From positions 62,001-126,000 of the forward strand of contig CANGIY010000002.1 in assembly GCA_947454235.1 (NCBI GenBank): a stretch of DNA of 64,000 bases, given 5' to 3'. Below the pieces are notes generated by a model, which searched no databases, had not been told where the DNA came from, and worked only from the letters and a program-made list of their open reading frames with translations. This stretch comes from Chitinophagaceae bacterium (GTDB lineage: Bacteria; Bacteroidota; Bacteroidia; Chitinophagales; Chitinophagaceae). A program made the translations under genes and the position numbers. Positions 45,494-55,540 of this stretch are shown here, piece after piece. Position 1 is the first letter of the stretch. Each line of letters begins with the position of its first letter.

Positions 45494-46054
45494 CTATTTA
45501 TTGAACATGGTCATTGCATTCCCAATACCAGTAGTTGACCAAGCTTCTACGGCATCAACACTTTTTAGAATAGTGAGTTTCACGAGCTCTATTTCGTCTG
45601 TTTTCCACTTGCCTAAAACATAATTTACTTGTTGGCCCTTAGGATAGTTATTTCCAATACCAAACCTCAGGCGAGGGTAGTTTTGTGACTGTAGTAAAAG
45701 TTCAATATTCTTTAGCCCATTTTGACCGCCGGCACTTCCTGAAGCCCTTAGCCTGATGGTGCCCAATGGTAGTGCAAGATCATCGCAAACAACCATCACA
45801 TTTTCTAATGGTATTTTCTCTTTATCAATCCAATACTTGAGTGCTTTACCGCTTAGGTTCATGTAGGTAGTTGGTTTAATAACTACGAACGTGCGGCCTT
45901 TGAATTTCACCTCACTGTGAAAAACATGCCTGTCAACCTTGAAAGTTCCGCCGTGCTTAATAACAAAAGCATCAGCCACATCGAAGCCAATATTATGACG
46001 GGTTGCATCGTATTCATTCCCGACATTGCCTAATCCGGCTAAAAGATATTTCAT
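45494..46054 (-). CDS. pth: Peptidyl-tRNA hydrolase
   Basis: 186 residues, standard length. Motifs GLGNVGNEYDATRHNIGF (with the catalytic His), PTTYMNLSG, CDDLALPLGTIRLRASGSAGGQNGLKNIE and RLRFGIG are all present. It recycles peptidyl-tRNA. Gap of 19 bp from the upstream T9SS protein gene; co-transcription is possible. Confidence 0.94.
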   Translation of the reverse strand: MKYLLAGLGNVGNEYDATRHNIGFDVADAFVIKHGGTFKVDRHVFHSEVKFKGRTFVVIKPTTYMNLSGKALKYWIDKEKIPLENVMVVCDDLALPLGTIRLRASGSAGGQNGLKNIELLLQSQNYPRLRFGIGNNYPKGQQVNYVLGKWKTDEIELVKLTILKSVDAVEAWSTTGIGNAMTMFNK

Positions 46055-46073
46055 ACTGCGAAAATAATGTAAA

Positions 46074-48302
46074 CTATCTGACTAGGGTCACATCACCCTT
46101 ATAGAACTTTTTGGGTCCCGTCAGGCATTCAGCCTCCATGTAATAGTAATAGGTGCCAATTTCACACGGAACGCCATGAAATTTGCCATCCCAGCGTTCT
46201 GCTGCATCAGTAGATAAGAACACAAGCTGCCCGAACCTGTTAAAAATCGAAAGCTTAAAAGTTTTCATGTTACCCCAAGTAACAACTTTGAATTCGTCGT
46301 TCAGGTTATCATTATTTGGGCTGAAAGCTGTTGGGAAAGATACATTACAACAACGCTCAATTGGACCGTAAATCAAAGCGGCCGAATCAACACACCCAAA
46401 CGCATCGGTGGCAACAACGGTAAAAACTTCAGTATTGTACAAAGTAGTATAAATTCCACCTGAGTCGCTTAGAATAGAATCGGCAGGGCGCCAATTATAC
46501 TTAATTCCTCCGCTAGCTTCAAGGTATATTTTATCTCCATAACAAATTACCCTTGGTAAACCTATTTGCACGGGTGTTGGTAGTTTATGTACGGTAGCTC
46601 TTACACCTACCTGACCGGAACTGCATGTTTTATATTGCTCAATGAAGTACCAATAAAAGTCGCCGGCCGTACTCGTTGAAACTGTCGGAGGCGAAGAAAG
46701 TAAAGAGCCGGCCGAAGTGTACCATGCAATTGTAGCTCCTGTAGCTACTGGCGGTACATTGAGAGTGACTGTTGGTGCTCCTACACACAAATCAATTATT
46801 TGACTATCAAGGGCTATTTTACCACTATCTACAATTGTAAGATTGACAGTATTGGCGCAGCTTGTATCACTTTTTAGGATGACAGTGTATGAACCGGGCG
46901 CCAAACTATCGAATCTGTAAACAACGGCGGTTGTCATTGTATCAGAATACGCATCAACTAAAGTTGCGCCTTGCCAAAGTTGGAAGTGCCTTGGTGAATA
47001 ACCATTTTGAAGCGTAAACTTGATCCACGCTTTTTTATAACACTGAGTTGGTGAAACAACTTCCAGCAAAATAGAAGGCGGATCAGCGATATTAATGGTA
47101 TAGGCTATGGTTTGCGAGCTTGCGATAGGGCAATGGTTATTTTTGAGAGTTACGTAAAACGTATAAATACCCGGTGTAACTGTGCTCAAATTCCAGTCGA
47201 AACTACCGCGTGGTGCAAGTGATCCATTATTGGAAAAATTCAGTGTTGCACCTGTTGGCAAATTGGCTACAGAAAGGGTAGTACTATCACCCGACGGATT
47301 GTTGATGTCAATTAAAAACTGAATCGAAGAATTGCTTTTGCAGGCATTTAATGTAATTGTGGAAGTAGATGTATCTGTTACAGCTGCAGCGCCTACCAAA
47401 TTTGAAATGTAAGAAGTTGGTGGTGCGCCATTGCAGTTATTCATTATAATAAATGTCATTTCCCGCTCTGAAGTGCCAATAAGTACGCCACCACGGTACT
47501 CCAGGACTCTATTCACTACTAGTGCTCTTTGTATAGCACTTGCAGTAAAGGTCATTTGCCCATTCATATTATTGTATGAAAAACTTGAGGCTGCCATGGG
47601 GTGCAGGTAGCTATAGCCTGCATTATAAGACACTTGTATATTTGTGTGTAGATTGCCATTTACCGCGGGAACTAATTCAAACGACAGTGAGTCTCTTTCA
47701 GCATCAAAGGCACCTTGATTATATTCACTTCTTTGATTGAGGCAATAATAAGGAGTTGGAACTGCTGAATAAATGGGTGAATTGTTTTCGTCTGTCGAAT
47801 TATTTAGTAGTGCATCAAGGCTCATGTTTGAACCAGATTGTATGTTGGTGATATTATCTGATCGTCCTGCTGCATTGGTATTTATACGATAGTATTCACC
47901 ATAAAACGTGAAATGCCAATCAGCACTTCTTGAAGGCATTGTATAGGTTGCAGAATAAACGAATTTCTTAATTCCGGGCAGTGTACCAAATCGGCAAGTA
48001 GTTGAATCTTTTTGATTTGGGCAAACCGGTGAAACTTCTTTTCCGCTCGACGTATCGTAGCGCATAACTAATGTATCAACAAATGTGCCTGATTTTGAAA
48101 CGAATATTACAGGCGACATACCAACCAGCGGGTTAGCTGACGTTATTTTTCCACAATCGCCATACATAGTTAAAGTCACTTTATACTGCATTCCGGTTAA
48201 ATGCGTGTACAGCAACTCGCCACCATATATATGTGAAGCACTTGTTTCAAATTGCTTCAAGCAAAGCAAAAAAAGAAGTGCTAAGGATTTAAATATTTTC
48301 AT
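46074..48302 (-). CDS. Secreted protein with T9SS type B (gliding motility-associated) C-terminal domain
   Basis: 742 residues. Signal peptide (MKIFKSLALLFLLCLKQFETSA), then an N-terminal domain beginning SHIYGGELLYTHLTGMQYKVTLTMYGDCG, a beta-rich region with conserved Cys, several Ig-like modules, and a CHU_C-type C-terminus: CCNVSFPTAFSPNNDNLNDEF, then WGNMKTFKLSIFNRFGQLVF and WDGKFHG. The type B C-terminus predicts export and surface attachment by the type IX system. It may be an adhesin; the ligand is unknown. Confidence 0.87.
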   Translation of the reverse strand: MKIFKSLALLFLLCLKQFETSASHIYGGELLYTHLTGMQYKVTLTMYGDCGKITSANPLVGMSPVIFVSKSGTFVDTLVMRYDTSSGKEVSPVCPNQKDSTTCRFGTLPGIKKFVYSATYTMPSRSADWHFTFYGEYYRINTNAAGRSDNITNIQSGSNMSLDALLNNSTDENNSPIYSAVPTPYYCLNQRSEYNQGAFDAERDSLSFELVPAVNGNLHTNIQVSYNAGYSYLHPMAASSFSYNNMNGQMTFTASAIQRALVVNRVLEYRGGVLIGTSEREMTFIIMNNCNGAPPTSYISNLVGAAAVTDTSTSTITLNACKSNSSIQFLIDINNPSGDSTTLSVANLPTGATLNFSNNGSLAPRGSFDWNLSTVTPGIYTFYVTLKNNHCPIASSQTIAYTINIADPPSILLEVVSPTQCYKKAWIKFTLQNGYSPRHFQLWQGATLVDAYSDTMTTAVVYRFDSLAPGSYTVILKSDTSCANTVNLTIVDSGKIALDSQIIDLCVGAPTVTLNVPPVATGATIAWYTSAGSLLSSPPTVSTSTAGDFYWYFIEQYKTCSSGQVGVRATVHKLPTPVQIGLPRVICYGDKIYLEASGGIKYNWRPADSILSDSGGIYTTLYNTEVFTVVATDAFGCVDSAALIYGPIERCCNVSFPTAFSPNNDNLNDEFKVVTWGNMKTFKLSIFNRFGQLVFLSTDAAERWDGKFHGVPCEIGTYYYYMEAECLTGPKKFYKGDVTLVR

Positions 48303-48446
48303 GTAGCTAGATTCTCGGGCTATAATTACAAAAATACCTAACTTTTGAACATCATTTCTAAAGTATAGTTTAAATCTGGAATTATTACGGGGACTTTACA
48401 CTCTGTCAGGGTGTTTGGCGTAAATAGTAAGTCGAAAAGGTAACTA

Positions 48447-49679
48447 TTACATAATTAAGCCTGCAATAGTAGCAGAAAGGTATGATGCCAAAGTGCCGCA
48501 CAACAAGGCTTTCAACCCAAGTTTAGCTAAATCGCTCCTTCGTTCAGGTGCCAATGCTCCAATACCACCAATTTGCATACCTACACTCGCAAAGTTGGCA
48601 AAGCCACATATCGCAACTGTTACTATCAGATTGCCTTTTGAAGTAACAACCGGAAGGGCTTTCGAAGTTAGATTTTTAAAAGCGATGAACTCGTTAATAG
48701 TTATTTTCTGCCCTAAAAGTGTAGCAACATTTTGAACATCTTGTGTTGGTACGCCCATTGACCACGCCATAGGGTAGAAGAGTTTACCGAAAATGAAATC
48801 GAGCGTCAACTGGTGGTTGATGTGCATCAACAAATAATTGATTAGCTCGATGAACGCAATGAAACCAATGAGCATGGCAATTACGTTCATGGCAATTTTG
48901 AAACCATCAGCAGCGCCATGCGATATGGCATCAATGAAATTACTGTAGCCACTTTTAACGTCCAGTTTTACTGATCCAAAAGTTGGTGATTCTTCTGTTT
49001 CAGGGAATACAATTTTAGAAATAACCAAAGCTCCTGGAGCAGCCATCAAACTTGCAGCCATCAAATAATCGGCAGGTGCACCCATACTTGAATAAACTAC
49101 CAGAATACCTCCGGCTATACATGCAAGGCTGCCACTCATGGATGCGAGCAATTCGCTTTTTGTCATTGTCGGTATATATGCTCTGATCATTACTTGAGCT
49201 TCCACCTGCCCAACAAACGCACTTGCTACGTTACTTAACGCTTCTGATCCGCTTACTTGCATAATAAACTTCATGCCTTTAGCAATCCATTGAACAATAA
49301 ATTGCATAATGCGTAAGTAATAGAGTATTGCAACAATGATACAAACCAGAATGATAGTCGCAGTGATATTGAACGCAAAAACGAAATTTGGTGCCATGCC
49401 GTAACCCTTTACCTGCCCACCGTCGCCTACAACACCAACACCGCGATAAACAAAACCTGCACCTTTTTGTGCGAACCCTTCTATTTTCTCCATGCCTTTT
49501 CCGAGATACTGGAAAAAACGGTTAACAGCTGAAACTTTGAGTACCAATAGCGCAATCACCGTTTGCAACCCAAGCCCGCTAAGTACCAGACGTAAGTTGA
49601 TTCTTTTCTTATTATTGGAAAAAGCAAAAGCGATTCCTAAAATGAGCACAATACCTATCAAACCTGTGAGTCTCTCCAT
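48447..49679 (-). CDS. CNT-family concentrative nucleoside transporter
   Basis: 410 residues with about ten to eleven hydrophobic helices. Family motifs: SEALSNVASAFVGQVEAQVMIRAYI, GSLACIAGGILVVYSSMGAPADY, and GFANFASVGMQIGGIGALAPERRSDLAKLG near the C-terminus. An N-terminal extension loop (about 60-90, rich in Gly) is longer than in E. coli NupC. It imports nucleosides with Na+ or H+. Stands alone. Confidence 0.9.
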   Translation of the reverse strand: MERLTGLIGIVLILGIAFAFSNNKKRINLRLVLSGLGLQTVIALLVLKVSAVNRFFQYLGKGMEKIEGFAQKGAGFVYRGVGVVGDGGQVKGYGMAPNFVFAFNITATIILVCIIVAILYYLRIMQFIVQWIAKGMKFIMQVSGSEALSNVASAFVGQVEAQVMIRAYIPTMTKSELLASMSGSLACIAGGILVVYSSMGAPADYLMAASLMAAPGALVISKIVFPETEESPTFGSVKLDVKSGYSNFIDAISHGAADGFKIAMNVIAMLIGFIAFIELINYLLMHINHQLTLDFIFGKLFYPMAWSMGVPTQDVQNVATLLGQKITINEFIAFKNLTSKALPVVTSKGNLIVTVAICGFANFASVGMQIGGIGALAPERRSDLAKLGLKALLCGTLASYLSATIAGLIM

Positions 49680-49830
49680 AAATTCACTAAAAGGATTGCA
49701 AGGTAAAAAATATGTATTGAATACCAGTCGAAATCAGTTCAAGAAGTAGTGAATAGTTGCTATAATTTGTTTTTTCTGTTTTGTACATATGGCAGTCAAT
49801 TATTTATCACCTTTAAAATTTAATTTATCT

Positions 49831-51483
49831 ATGCGTTCTTTATTTTTTGTTTTGATGTACACCTTTGTCCTTGGATTTAATGTAATTGGAAAAGATGGAG
49901 GGATGGAGAAAAGTGCTCCTTTTGAATGCCCGGGTTACGGAATGAGTAAATTATTTCAGTTGAAAAACGGTAACACTTTTCTTGTTCATTTTGGGCAAAC
50001 ACAAGGATTAAACATCAAGGTTTTTGACAATACACGAAAGAAAACAGTTGATTTTGTAGCTAAGTCTAAGTTTTTCGACACCGAGAACCCGCGAAATACG
50101 AAGCTTGAAGGTGTTTACGAGCTCTCAGGCAACATCGCGTTATTTTTAACGGGGCTTGAAGGGCAAAATATTATCATGACGAGAATGATCATTGATGGAA
50201 ATACTGGGAAAATTTTAAGTGATGAGAAAATTGCTGTAGTTGAAAAAGTATCAATTTGGGCTGGGTACATGATAGCATTCGCACATTCTTCTCCTCCCGA
50301 TATTTTTGTTGAAAAGGACCCTAATTCCGACTGTTATGCTGTTATTGTCTACAACGATTTAGCGCATGAAACCAACAAAAGAATATTTGTACAACATTTC
50401 AATGGCGACCACAAACTAATTAATGCGGCCTATTTCAATGCTCCGAACAGTAACTTTAAGATCACCAGATATCTTTCAGCAGCAGTAGACGGTGATAAGT
50501 GTGTTTTCTTATCAACTTATGCATCTAGCGGAAAAAATGCAAAAAGCGGTCTATCTGGTGCATTCGTTTCAAAACTTTCTGCGGGATCAAAGAACTTTGA
50601 AAATAAGGCTATACCGAATACTGAAAAAAACCGTACCGTTTCTTCAATTCTAAGGTTCAATCCCAAAAACAATAAGTTATACTTGCTCAAAGAATATTTC
50701 GTCAGGAAAACATTTATTGACAGCGTTTTCGATGCTGAATTATATTGTATGAATGCCAATTCGCTAAATGTTTTATTCTCCAAACAGTTTGAAATAAATA
50801 AAATTCAATCAGCCGTTGATGCGCCTGTAAAAAAGAAATATGAGTTTGCTGGAAGACCAGAAAATATGGTCATAAATGCTGATAATTCAATTTCTATCCT
50901 TATGGAAGAAACGATGGTTTCAAAAACATCTAATTCAAGGGGTACGCGATCAGGTGGTTATAAAATGATTAATCAGACAGGGATATCAGTTTACAGTGAC
51001 GCTGGAGTCGAATTGAATGGTTATTGGTGTAATAAAAGTCAAATCAACAATAATCTTTCTGCGCAAAAAGAAATGTGCTACCGAGAACACGGACGTTGGT
51101 ATGCAGCTCGTAGCAAACCTTTCTTAGGAATGTTTGAAAATAATGCCGACCAATATTGCTCTTACGAATACATTGAAACATCAAAAGGGAAATATGTGTT
51201 ATACAACGAGCTTCCGGAAAACTTTGAAAAGTACTTTAAACGTCAGCCCGATGCAATTAGGACTTACAGTAACACAGTAGCTCTTCTTTGGAAATTAGGA
51301 GCGACTGAAAACGACAAGTTAAAATCATTATATGGCTCGTATAGTGCCGATAAACATTCATTCAACTATATTTTCTCAGGGAATTATGATAAGTCAACAA
51401 ACACGTATACTACTGTTGCCATTGATGTAAATGGTAAGGAAAAAAATGCACACGTAATTTGGATGGACTTAGACCAAATGTAG
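49831..51483 (+). CDS. Secreted protein of unknown function
   Basis: 550 residues from ATG 49831, which begins a signal peptide (MRSLFFVLMYTFVLGFNVIG); an ATG at 49789 in frame adds 14 residues and cannot be excluded. The mature protein has a repeating pattern of beta strands and turns (NGNTFLVHFGQTQGLNIKVFDNT, ELSGNIALFLTGLEGQNIIMTRM) that could be a beta propeller. No family is recognised. Confidence 0.6.
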   Translation: MRSLFFVLMYTFVLGFNVIGKDGGMEKSAPFECPGYGMSKLFQLKNGNTFLVHFGQTQGLNIKVFDNTRKKTVDFVAKSKFFDTENPRNTKLEGVYELSGNIALFLTGLEGQNIIMTRMIIDGNTGKILSDEKIAVVEKVSIWAGYMIAFAHSSPPDIFVEKDPNSDCYAVIVYNDLAHETNKRIFVQHFNGDHKLINAAYFNAPNSNFKITRYLSAAVDGDKCVFLSTYASSGKNAKSGLSGAFVSKLSAGSKNFENKAIPNTEKNRTVSSILRFNPKNNKLYLLKEYFVRKTFIDSVFDAELYCMNANSLNVLFSKQFEINKIQSAVDAPVKKKYEFAGRPENMVINADNSISILMEETMVSKTSNSRGTRSGGYKMINQTGISVYSDAGVELNGYWCNKSQINNNLSAQKEMCYREHGRWYAARSKPFLGMFENNADQYCSYEYIETSKGKYVLYNELPENFEKYFKRQPDAIRTYSNTVALLWKLGATENDKLKSLYGSYSADKHSFNYIFSGNYDKSTNTYTTVAIDVNGKEKNAHVIWMDLDQM

Positions 51484-51490
51484 TTGTCAA

Positions 51491-52003
51491 TTAAGCTGGT
51501 ATCGTAACTCTTGAAGCTAACCAGCTTTGATTGAGCGGTACTAGCCAGTTAGTCATTAGTTCTTTCTTGTTGGTAACTACATTATTAAACACTGGTGTTT
51601 CTCCATTAATGAAGCCTTTATCAATGGCATATTGAATTTGATTGAATGGCAACATTTCAGCTTTTTCATTGCGCAAAAAAGTAATCATCATGCGGTCGAA
51701 GAAGTTGACATCGTATTGTCGTTCAATACTTTTAATAACTCTGACAGAACTATCGGTACTGCATCCTGAAACGTGCGTGTCTGATTCGTCGGCAATTACT
51801 ACTACAAACTGACGAAACAACAATTGCGCCCAACCTTTTACTTTATCTCCATGCGACAACCATTGAGAATAGAACTGGAACAACTGCTCGTTGATTTCTT
51901 TGGCTTCTTTATCAATAAAAGCGCGACTGCTTTGGTACACCCAAACGCGGGAATTATCTGAGAATTCGGCAGGAATCAACGATTCTAGAGTAGTGTTGAA
52001 CAT
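51491..52003 (-). CDS. Conserved Bacteroidota protein of unknown function
   Basis: 170 residues from ATG 52003 (MFNTTLESLIPAEFSDNSRVWVYQ); an in-frame start at 52075 would add 24 residues that look like untranslated leader. Conserved-looking segments include SSRAFIDKEAKEINEQLFQFYSQWLSHG, FVVVIADESDTHVSGCSTDSSVR and NFFDRMMITFL. Close homologues are often labelled ABC transporter ATPase, but there is no Walker A or B motif here, so I regard that label as an error. Cytosolic; function unknown. Confidence 0.75.
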   Translation of the reverse strand: MFNTTLESLIPAEFSDNSRVWVYQSSRAFIDKEAKEINEQLFQFYSQWLSHGDKVKGWAQLLFRQFVVVIADESDTHVSGCSTDSSVRVIKSIERQYDVNFFDRMMITFLRNEKAEMLPFNQIQYAIDKGFINGETPVFNNVVTNKKELMTNWLVPLNQSWLASRVTIPA

Positions 52004-52142
52004 GATGCAAAAATAGTGAAATAGGGTGTAAATAACCCACATACTACTATTTTTAGGTATATGGTAGTGCTTCAATCCCTACAGTTGTGTTAAAAGATGG
52101 CATAAATTTTGGAATTCGCTTACAATTACGTATATATTTACA

Positions 52143-52150
52143 TACTTTTG
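52143..52150 (+). promoter_or_regulatory. -7 element before queA
   Basis: TACTTTTG matches TAnnTTTG, 29 bases before the queA ATG. No clear -33 TTG. Confidence 0.4.
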
Positions 52151-52179
52151 CAAACTTTTAAAAACCGTCTCTTCTACAA

Positions 52180-53229
52180 ATGAAGTTGTCTCAATTTAAG
52201 TTCGACCTTCCCTTAAATTTAATTGCCCAACATCCTGCAAAAAAACGTGAAGAAAGTCGCCTGATGGTCATCTACAAAGACACAGGTAAAATTGAACATA
52301 AAGTATTCAAAGATGTTTTAGGCTTTTTCCATGACAAAGACGTTATGGTCGTGAATAACACTAAGGTGTTTCCGGCTCGTCTTTATGGCAGGAAAGAAAA
52401 AACAGGCGCAAAAATCGAAGTGTTTTTGTTGCGTGAACTCAACAAACCACATCATCTGTGGGATGTTATTGTTGACCCTGCACGTAAAATTCGTGTTGGT
52501 AATAAGCTTTATTTCGGCGACAACGACGAGTTGGTGGCAGAAGTAATTGACAATACCACTTCTCGTGGCCGTACCATCAGGTTTTTGTTTGACGGTGATG
52601 AACATGAGTTCAGGAAGATGCTTGACGTTTTAGGTGAAACTCCACTCCCTAAGTACATTAAGCGCAAGCCTGAAGATGAAGATCGCGAGCGCTACCAAAC
52701 AGTATACGCAAAATACGAAGGTGCCGTTGCTGCTCCAACAGCAGGTATGCACTTCAGTCGTGAATTGATTAAAAGACTTGAAATCATTGGTGTGCGTTTT
52801 GCAGAAGCTACATTACACACAGGTTTAGGCACTTTCAGACCTATTGAAGTTGAAGATCTTTCTAAACATAAAATGGACGCAGAGTACTTCAAAGTTGATG
52901 ACTACGCTGCGAACATTGTAAATCGTGCAAAAGCTGAAAAACGCCATGTATGCTCAATAGGTACAACTACTATGCGTGCATTGGAAAGTTCAGTAACTGC
53001 ACAAGGTTATTTGAAACCTGAAGAAGGTTGGACAAATTTGTTTGTTCACCCACCTTATGAGTTTTCAATTGCTGATTCATTGATTACAAATTTCCATTTG
53101 CCAAAAACTAGCCTGATGATTATGGCTTGCGCATTCGCAGGTTATGATTTGATGATGCACGCTTACGAGACAGCGATTAAAGAAAAATACCGATTCTTTA
53201 GCTACGGCGATGCAATGTTGATTATTTAA
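52180..53229 (+). CDS. queA: S-adenosylmethionine:tRNA ribosyltransferase-isomerase
   Basis: 349 residues, standard length. Signatures: [63 protein letters not shown]-like [17 protein letters not shown] and [21 protein letters not shown]. It makes epoxyqueuosine in tRNA from preQ1. Other queuosine genes are not here. Confidence 0.95.
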   Translation: MKLSQFKFDLPLNLIAQHPAKKREESRLMVIYKDTGKIEHKVFKDVLGFFHDKDVMVVNNTKVFPARLYGRKEKTGAKIEVFLLRELNKPHHLWDVIVDPARKIRVGNKLYFGDNDELVAEVIDNTTSRGRTIRFLFDGDEHEFRKMLDVLGETPLPKYIKRKPEDEDRERYQTVYAKYEGAVAAPTAGMHFSRELIKRLEIIGVRFAEATLHTGLGTFRPIEVEDLSKHKMDAEYFKVDDYAANIVNRAKAEKRHVCSIGTTTMRALESSVTAQGYLKPEEGWTNLFVHPPYEFSIADSLITNFHLPKTSLMIMACAFAGYDLMMHAYETAIKEKYRFFSYGDAMLII

Positions 53230-53252
53230 TTTTTCAGAATGTAATTTTCAAA

Positions 53253-53287
53253 AGCAGGAAGAATTCATTCTTTCTGCTTTTTTCTTT
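53253..53287 (+). terminator. Terminator of queA
   Basis: Nearly perfect 12-bp stem AGCAGGAAGAAT (53253-53264) / ATTCTTTCTGCT (53267-53278), with one G-T pair and a tight loop, followed by TTTTTTCTTTT. Confidence 0.8.
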
Positions 53288-53415
53288 TAAGCGTATAAAT
53301 ATTTTTGTAGTCAAAGTAATTACTTAAAAATGTCTTGAACGCTTCGATGCAGAAAAATAATATAAATATCACGGGTTTTAGGTCCCTAATGTTCTAATTT
53401 TTGAATGATGTTTTT

Positions 53416-53423
53416 TATATTTG
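53416..53423 (+). promoter_or_regulatory. -7 element before the CheY-like/sugar transferase pair
   Basis: TATATTTG fits TAnnTTTG, 53 bases before the ATG at 53476. It is the only candidate for the two-gene unit that follows. Confidence 0.4.
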
Positions 53424-53475
53424 ACGAATCTTGTTTTAAGGCTTAGCTAAACAAAGCAATAATTTTTTATTATTT

Positions 53476-53883
53476 ATGAGTGCATCAAACGGAAGCCTGC
53501 CAATAGCATTAGTAATTGAAGATGACCCAACCATTAAGTTAATTTTGAACAGAACCCTTGAGCAAAAATTCAAGACGGTTTCTTTCAATAATGCGCTTGA
53601 TGCTTTGGGGTATCTACACGATGGTAACCTGCCTGATATTATTATATCAGACCTCAATACACCCAACATGGGTGGTTTGGAGTTGATTGGTCAGTTAAGG
53701 GCAAGTGGGTTTTTTAGTGCTATTCCGGTTCTTGTTCTTTCAGGTGAAGAGAGTACTGAAATGCGTATAAAATGCCTTGATTCAGGTGCTGATGATTATG
53801 TTGTTAAACCTTTTAATCCGAGGGAATTAGTTTCAAGACTCAATGCAATTTTGCGTAGGGTGGGGAAGTTGGAATTTAACTAG
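53476..53883 (+). CDS. CheY-like single-domain response regulator
   Basis: 135 residues forming one receiver domain: acidic pair in VIEDDPTI (E15, D16, D17), phospho-acceptor Asp59 in IIISDLNTPNMGG, Ser/Thr switch in VLSGEES and Lys111 in DDYVVKPFNPRE. No output domain. It lies 5 bp before a sugar transferase gene and is surely co-transcribed, suggesting it controls glycan initiation by protein-protein contact. No kinase gene is nearby. Confidence 0.9.
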   Translation: MSASNGSLPIALVIEDDPTIKLILNRTLEQKFKTVSFNNALDALGYLHDGNLPDIIISDLNTPNMGGLELIGQLRASGFFSAIPVLVLSGEESTEMRIKCLDSGADDYVVKPFNPRELVSRLNAILRRVGKLEFN

Positions 53884-53888
53884 TTTGA

Positions 53889-55094
53889 ATGGCTGAAATT
53901 TCGAAAGAACAAAAAACAAAAAAAGGCATAATCGCTTTGTTGAATATCGACGAAGCCAATGCTGCTATTATTAAAGATTGTGACTTCGGGTTTGAAACTG
54001 AATATATATATTTCAAAAACGGAGTGGAACTTTGCACCCGTTGGGAAAAGGAATCACTGAATATTGTTTCTATTATTTCTCAGAGCGAAGTTATCGCACC
54101 TCTAGGAGTGTATTTATTGGAAACCATTTCCAAAAACGGGAATTTACCTAACGTTCCTTATTTCCTTATTTCAAATAAAATAAACGAGAATCTTTCTAAA
54201 ATTTGTTTGAAATCAGGAGTTGCTGATGTCTTTAAAACCCCGGTCAAAAAGCAGTTTCTGGAACGAAGACTTAGTTTTCTGGTCAACCATTGGAAAGAAC
54301 TTCAAACGAAACCACTCGCCGATAAAATACCTACTTATAAAACACCTTTCATCAAGCGTTTATTTGATATTGCCTTTGCGGGTTCTGTATTATTACTGCT
54401 TTCTCCGTTCTTACTCATTCTTATTATAATTATGAAGTTGGAGTCTCCTGGTCCAATATTCTATTATTCTTTAAGAGTAGGTACCGGCTATAAGATTTTC
54501 AAATTCTACAAAATCAGGTCGATGTATGTTGACGCTGACAAGAGATTGAAGGACTTAAAACACCTCAACCAGTATAGCGGAAAGGACGCTGGTGCAGTTA
54601 CATTTGACGTAAACTCGCTTTGCGACCACTGCATTAAAAATGGCACTAAATGTACACGTCTTTTATACGCCGACCAGCACTCGTGGTGTGAGAAAGACTA
54701 CATCAACACGCGCAAGGCACTTGCTGATAACGCTTTTATCAAGATTAAAAACGACCCTCGAGTTACTCGAATTGGAAAAGTTTTACGTAACACGAGTATC
54801 GACGAGTTGCCACAATTATGGAATGTACTGATTGGTGACATGAGTATTGTTGGTAACAGGCCTTTACCACTTTACGAAGCGGAAAAACTAACCACAGATA
54901 AATATGCTATGCGCTTCATGGCTCCGGCAGGTATTACGGGTTTATGGCAGGTAGAAAAACGTGGAAAAGGTGAAATGTCATCAGAAGAACGTATGATGCT
55001 GGATAATGCTTATGCAGAAAACCATAGTTTCGTAAATGACATAAAACTAATTTTGAAGACAATCCCGGCATTGTTTCAAAAGGAGAATGTTTAG
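53889..55094 (+). CDS. Receiver-like domain fused to a bacterial sugar transferase (initiating phosphoglycosyltransferase)
   Basis: 401 residues in two parts. Residues 1-135 look like a degenerate receiver domain: [25 protein letters not shown] mimics the ending of receivers (GADDYVxKPF) but lacks the normal Asp and Lys set. Residues 155-401 are a PF02397-type sugar transferase: [13 protein letters not shown] membrane hairpin, [26 protein letters not shown], catalytic Asp-Glu at 305-306 ([20 protein letters not shown]) and [14 protein letters not shown]. An insert at 225-275 carries four Cys (245, 248, 255, 267; C-x2-C-x6-C-x11-C), which could bind zinc or a cluster. It would move a sugar phosphate to undecaprenyl phosphate at the inner membrane. 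Confidence 0.85.
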   Translation: MAEISKEQKTKKGIIALLNIDEANAAIIKDCDFGFETEYIYFKNGVELCTRWEKESLNIVSIISQSEVIAPLGVYLLETISKNGNLPNVPYFLISNKINENLSKICLKSGVADVFKTPVKKQFLERRLSFLVNHWKELQTKPLADKIPTYKTPFIKRLFDIAFAGSVLLLLSPFLLILIIIMKLESPGPIFYYSLRVGTGYKIFKFYKIRSMYVDADKRLKDLKHLNQYSGKDAGAVTFDVNSLCDHCIKNGTKCTRLLYADQHSWCEKDYINTRKALADNAFIKIKNDPRVTRIGKVLRNTSIDELPQLWNVLIGDMSIVGNRPLPLYEAEKLTTDKYAMRFMAPAGITGLWQVEKRGKGEMSSEERMMLDNAYAENHSFVNDIKLILKTIPALFQKENV

Positions 55095-55108
55095 TTTTTT
55101 TGGCTTTT

Positions 55109-55537
55109 TTAGAAATCTTCAATAAACAGTTTTTTTGTGCTTTCGGTAGGAATCATGCATTCTGCCGATCTACCAAACCATTTAATTCTATTGCGCGCTA
55201 TTAAGTCATAGATTCCGTCTCGTATCGGTCTTGGAATTATAATAAACACATTTCCAATAGAGTAGGGTAATCCAATTAAACGTATTATTTTAAGTGCAGC
55301 AGCAGACTTAAAGTGAAATTTACTGCCGTCGTAGTATATAACCGTACTTAAATCGAGATTTGGTTGATTAAGATGTTTGAGCACTTTTTGCCCTGCTACA
55401 GACTGCAAGGAAGCGAACTTAAGCACACTCTTTCTATCATGCTTGATCAGGAATTGCACCGAGCCATTACACAGATTACAGGCGCCATCAAATAATACTG
55501 TGTGTGCCGGTAAATGTTGAATGACTAAGGATTCCAT
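55109..55537 (-). CDS. DCC-family thiol-disulfide oxidoreductase-like protein
   Basis: 142 residues with the DxxCxxC motif FDGACNLCNGSVQFLIKHD and the later KFASLQS and YYDGSKFHFKSAAALKII of the YuxK/DCC family. Redox function is predicted, not shown. It lies 3 bp after a small lipoprotein gene and ends 14 bp from the convergent sugar transferase gene. Confidence 0.85.
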   Translation of the reverse strand: MESLVIQHLPAHTVLFDGACNLCNGSVQFLIKHDRKSVLKFASLQSVAGQKVLKHLNQPNLDLSTVIYYDGSKFHFKSAAALKIIRLIGLPYSIGNVFIIIPRPIRDGIYDLIARNRIKWFGRSAECMIPTESTKKLFIEDF

Positions 55538-55540
55538 AAT

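Noticed and set aside
51491-52003. ABC transporter ATPase
   Set aside because: Homologues may carry that label, but there is no Walker A, signature or Walker B motif and the protein is only 170 residues.
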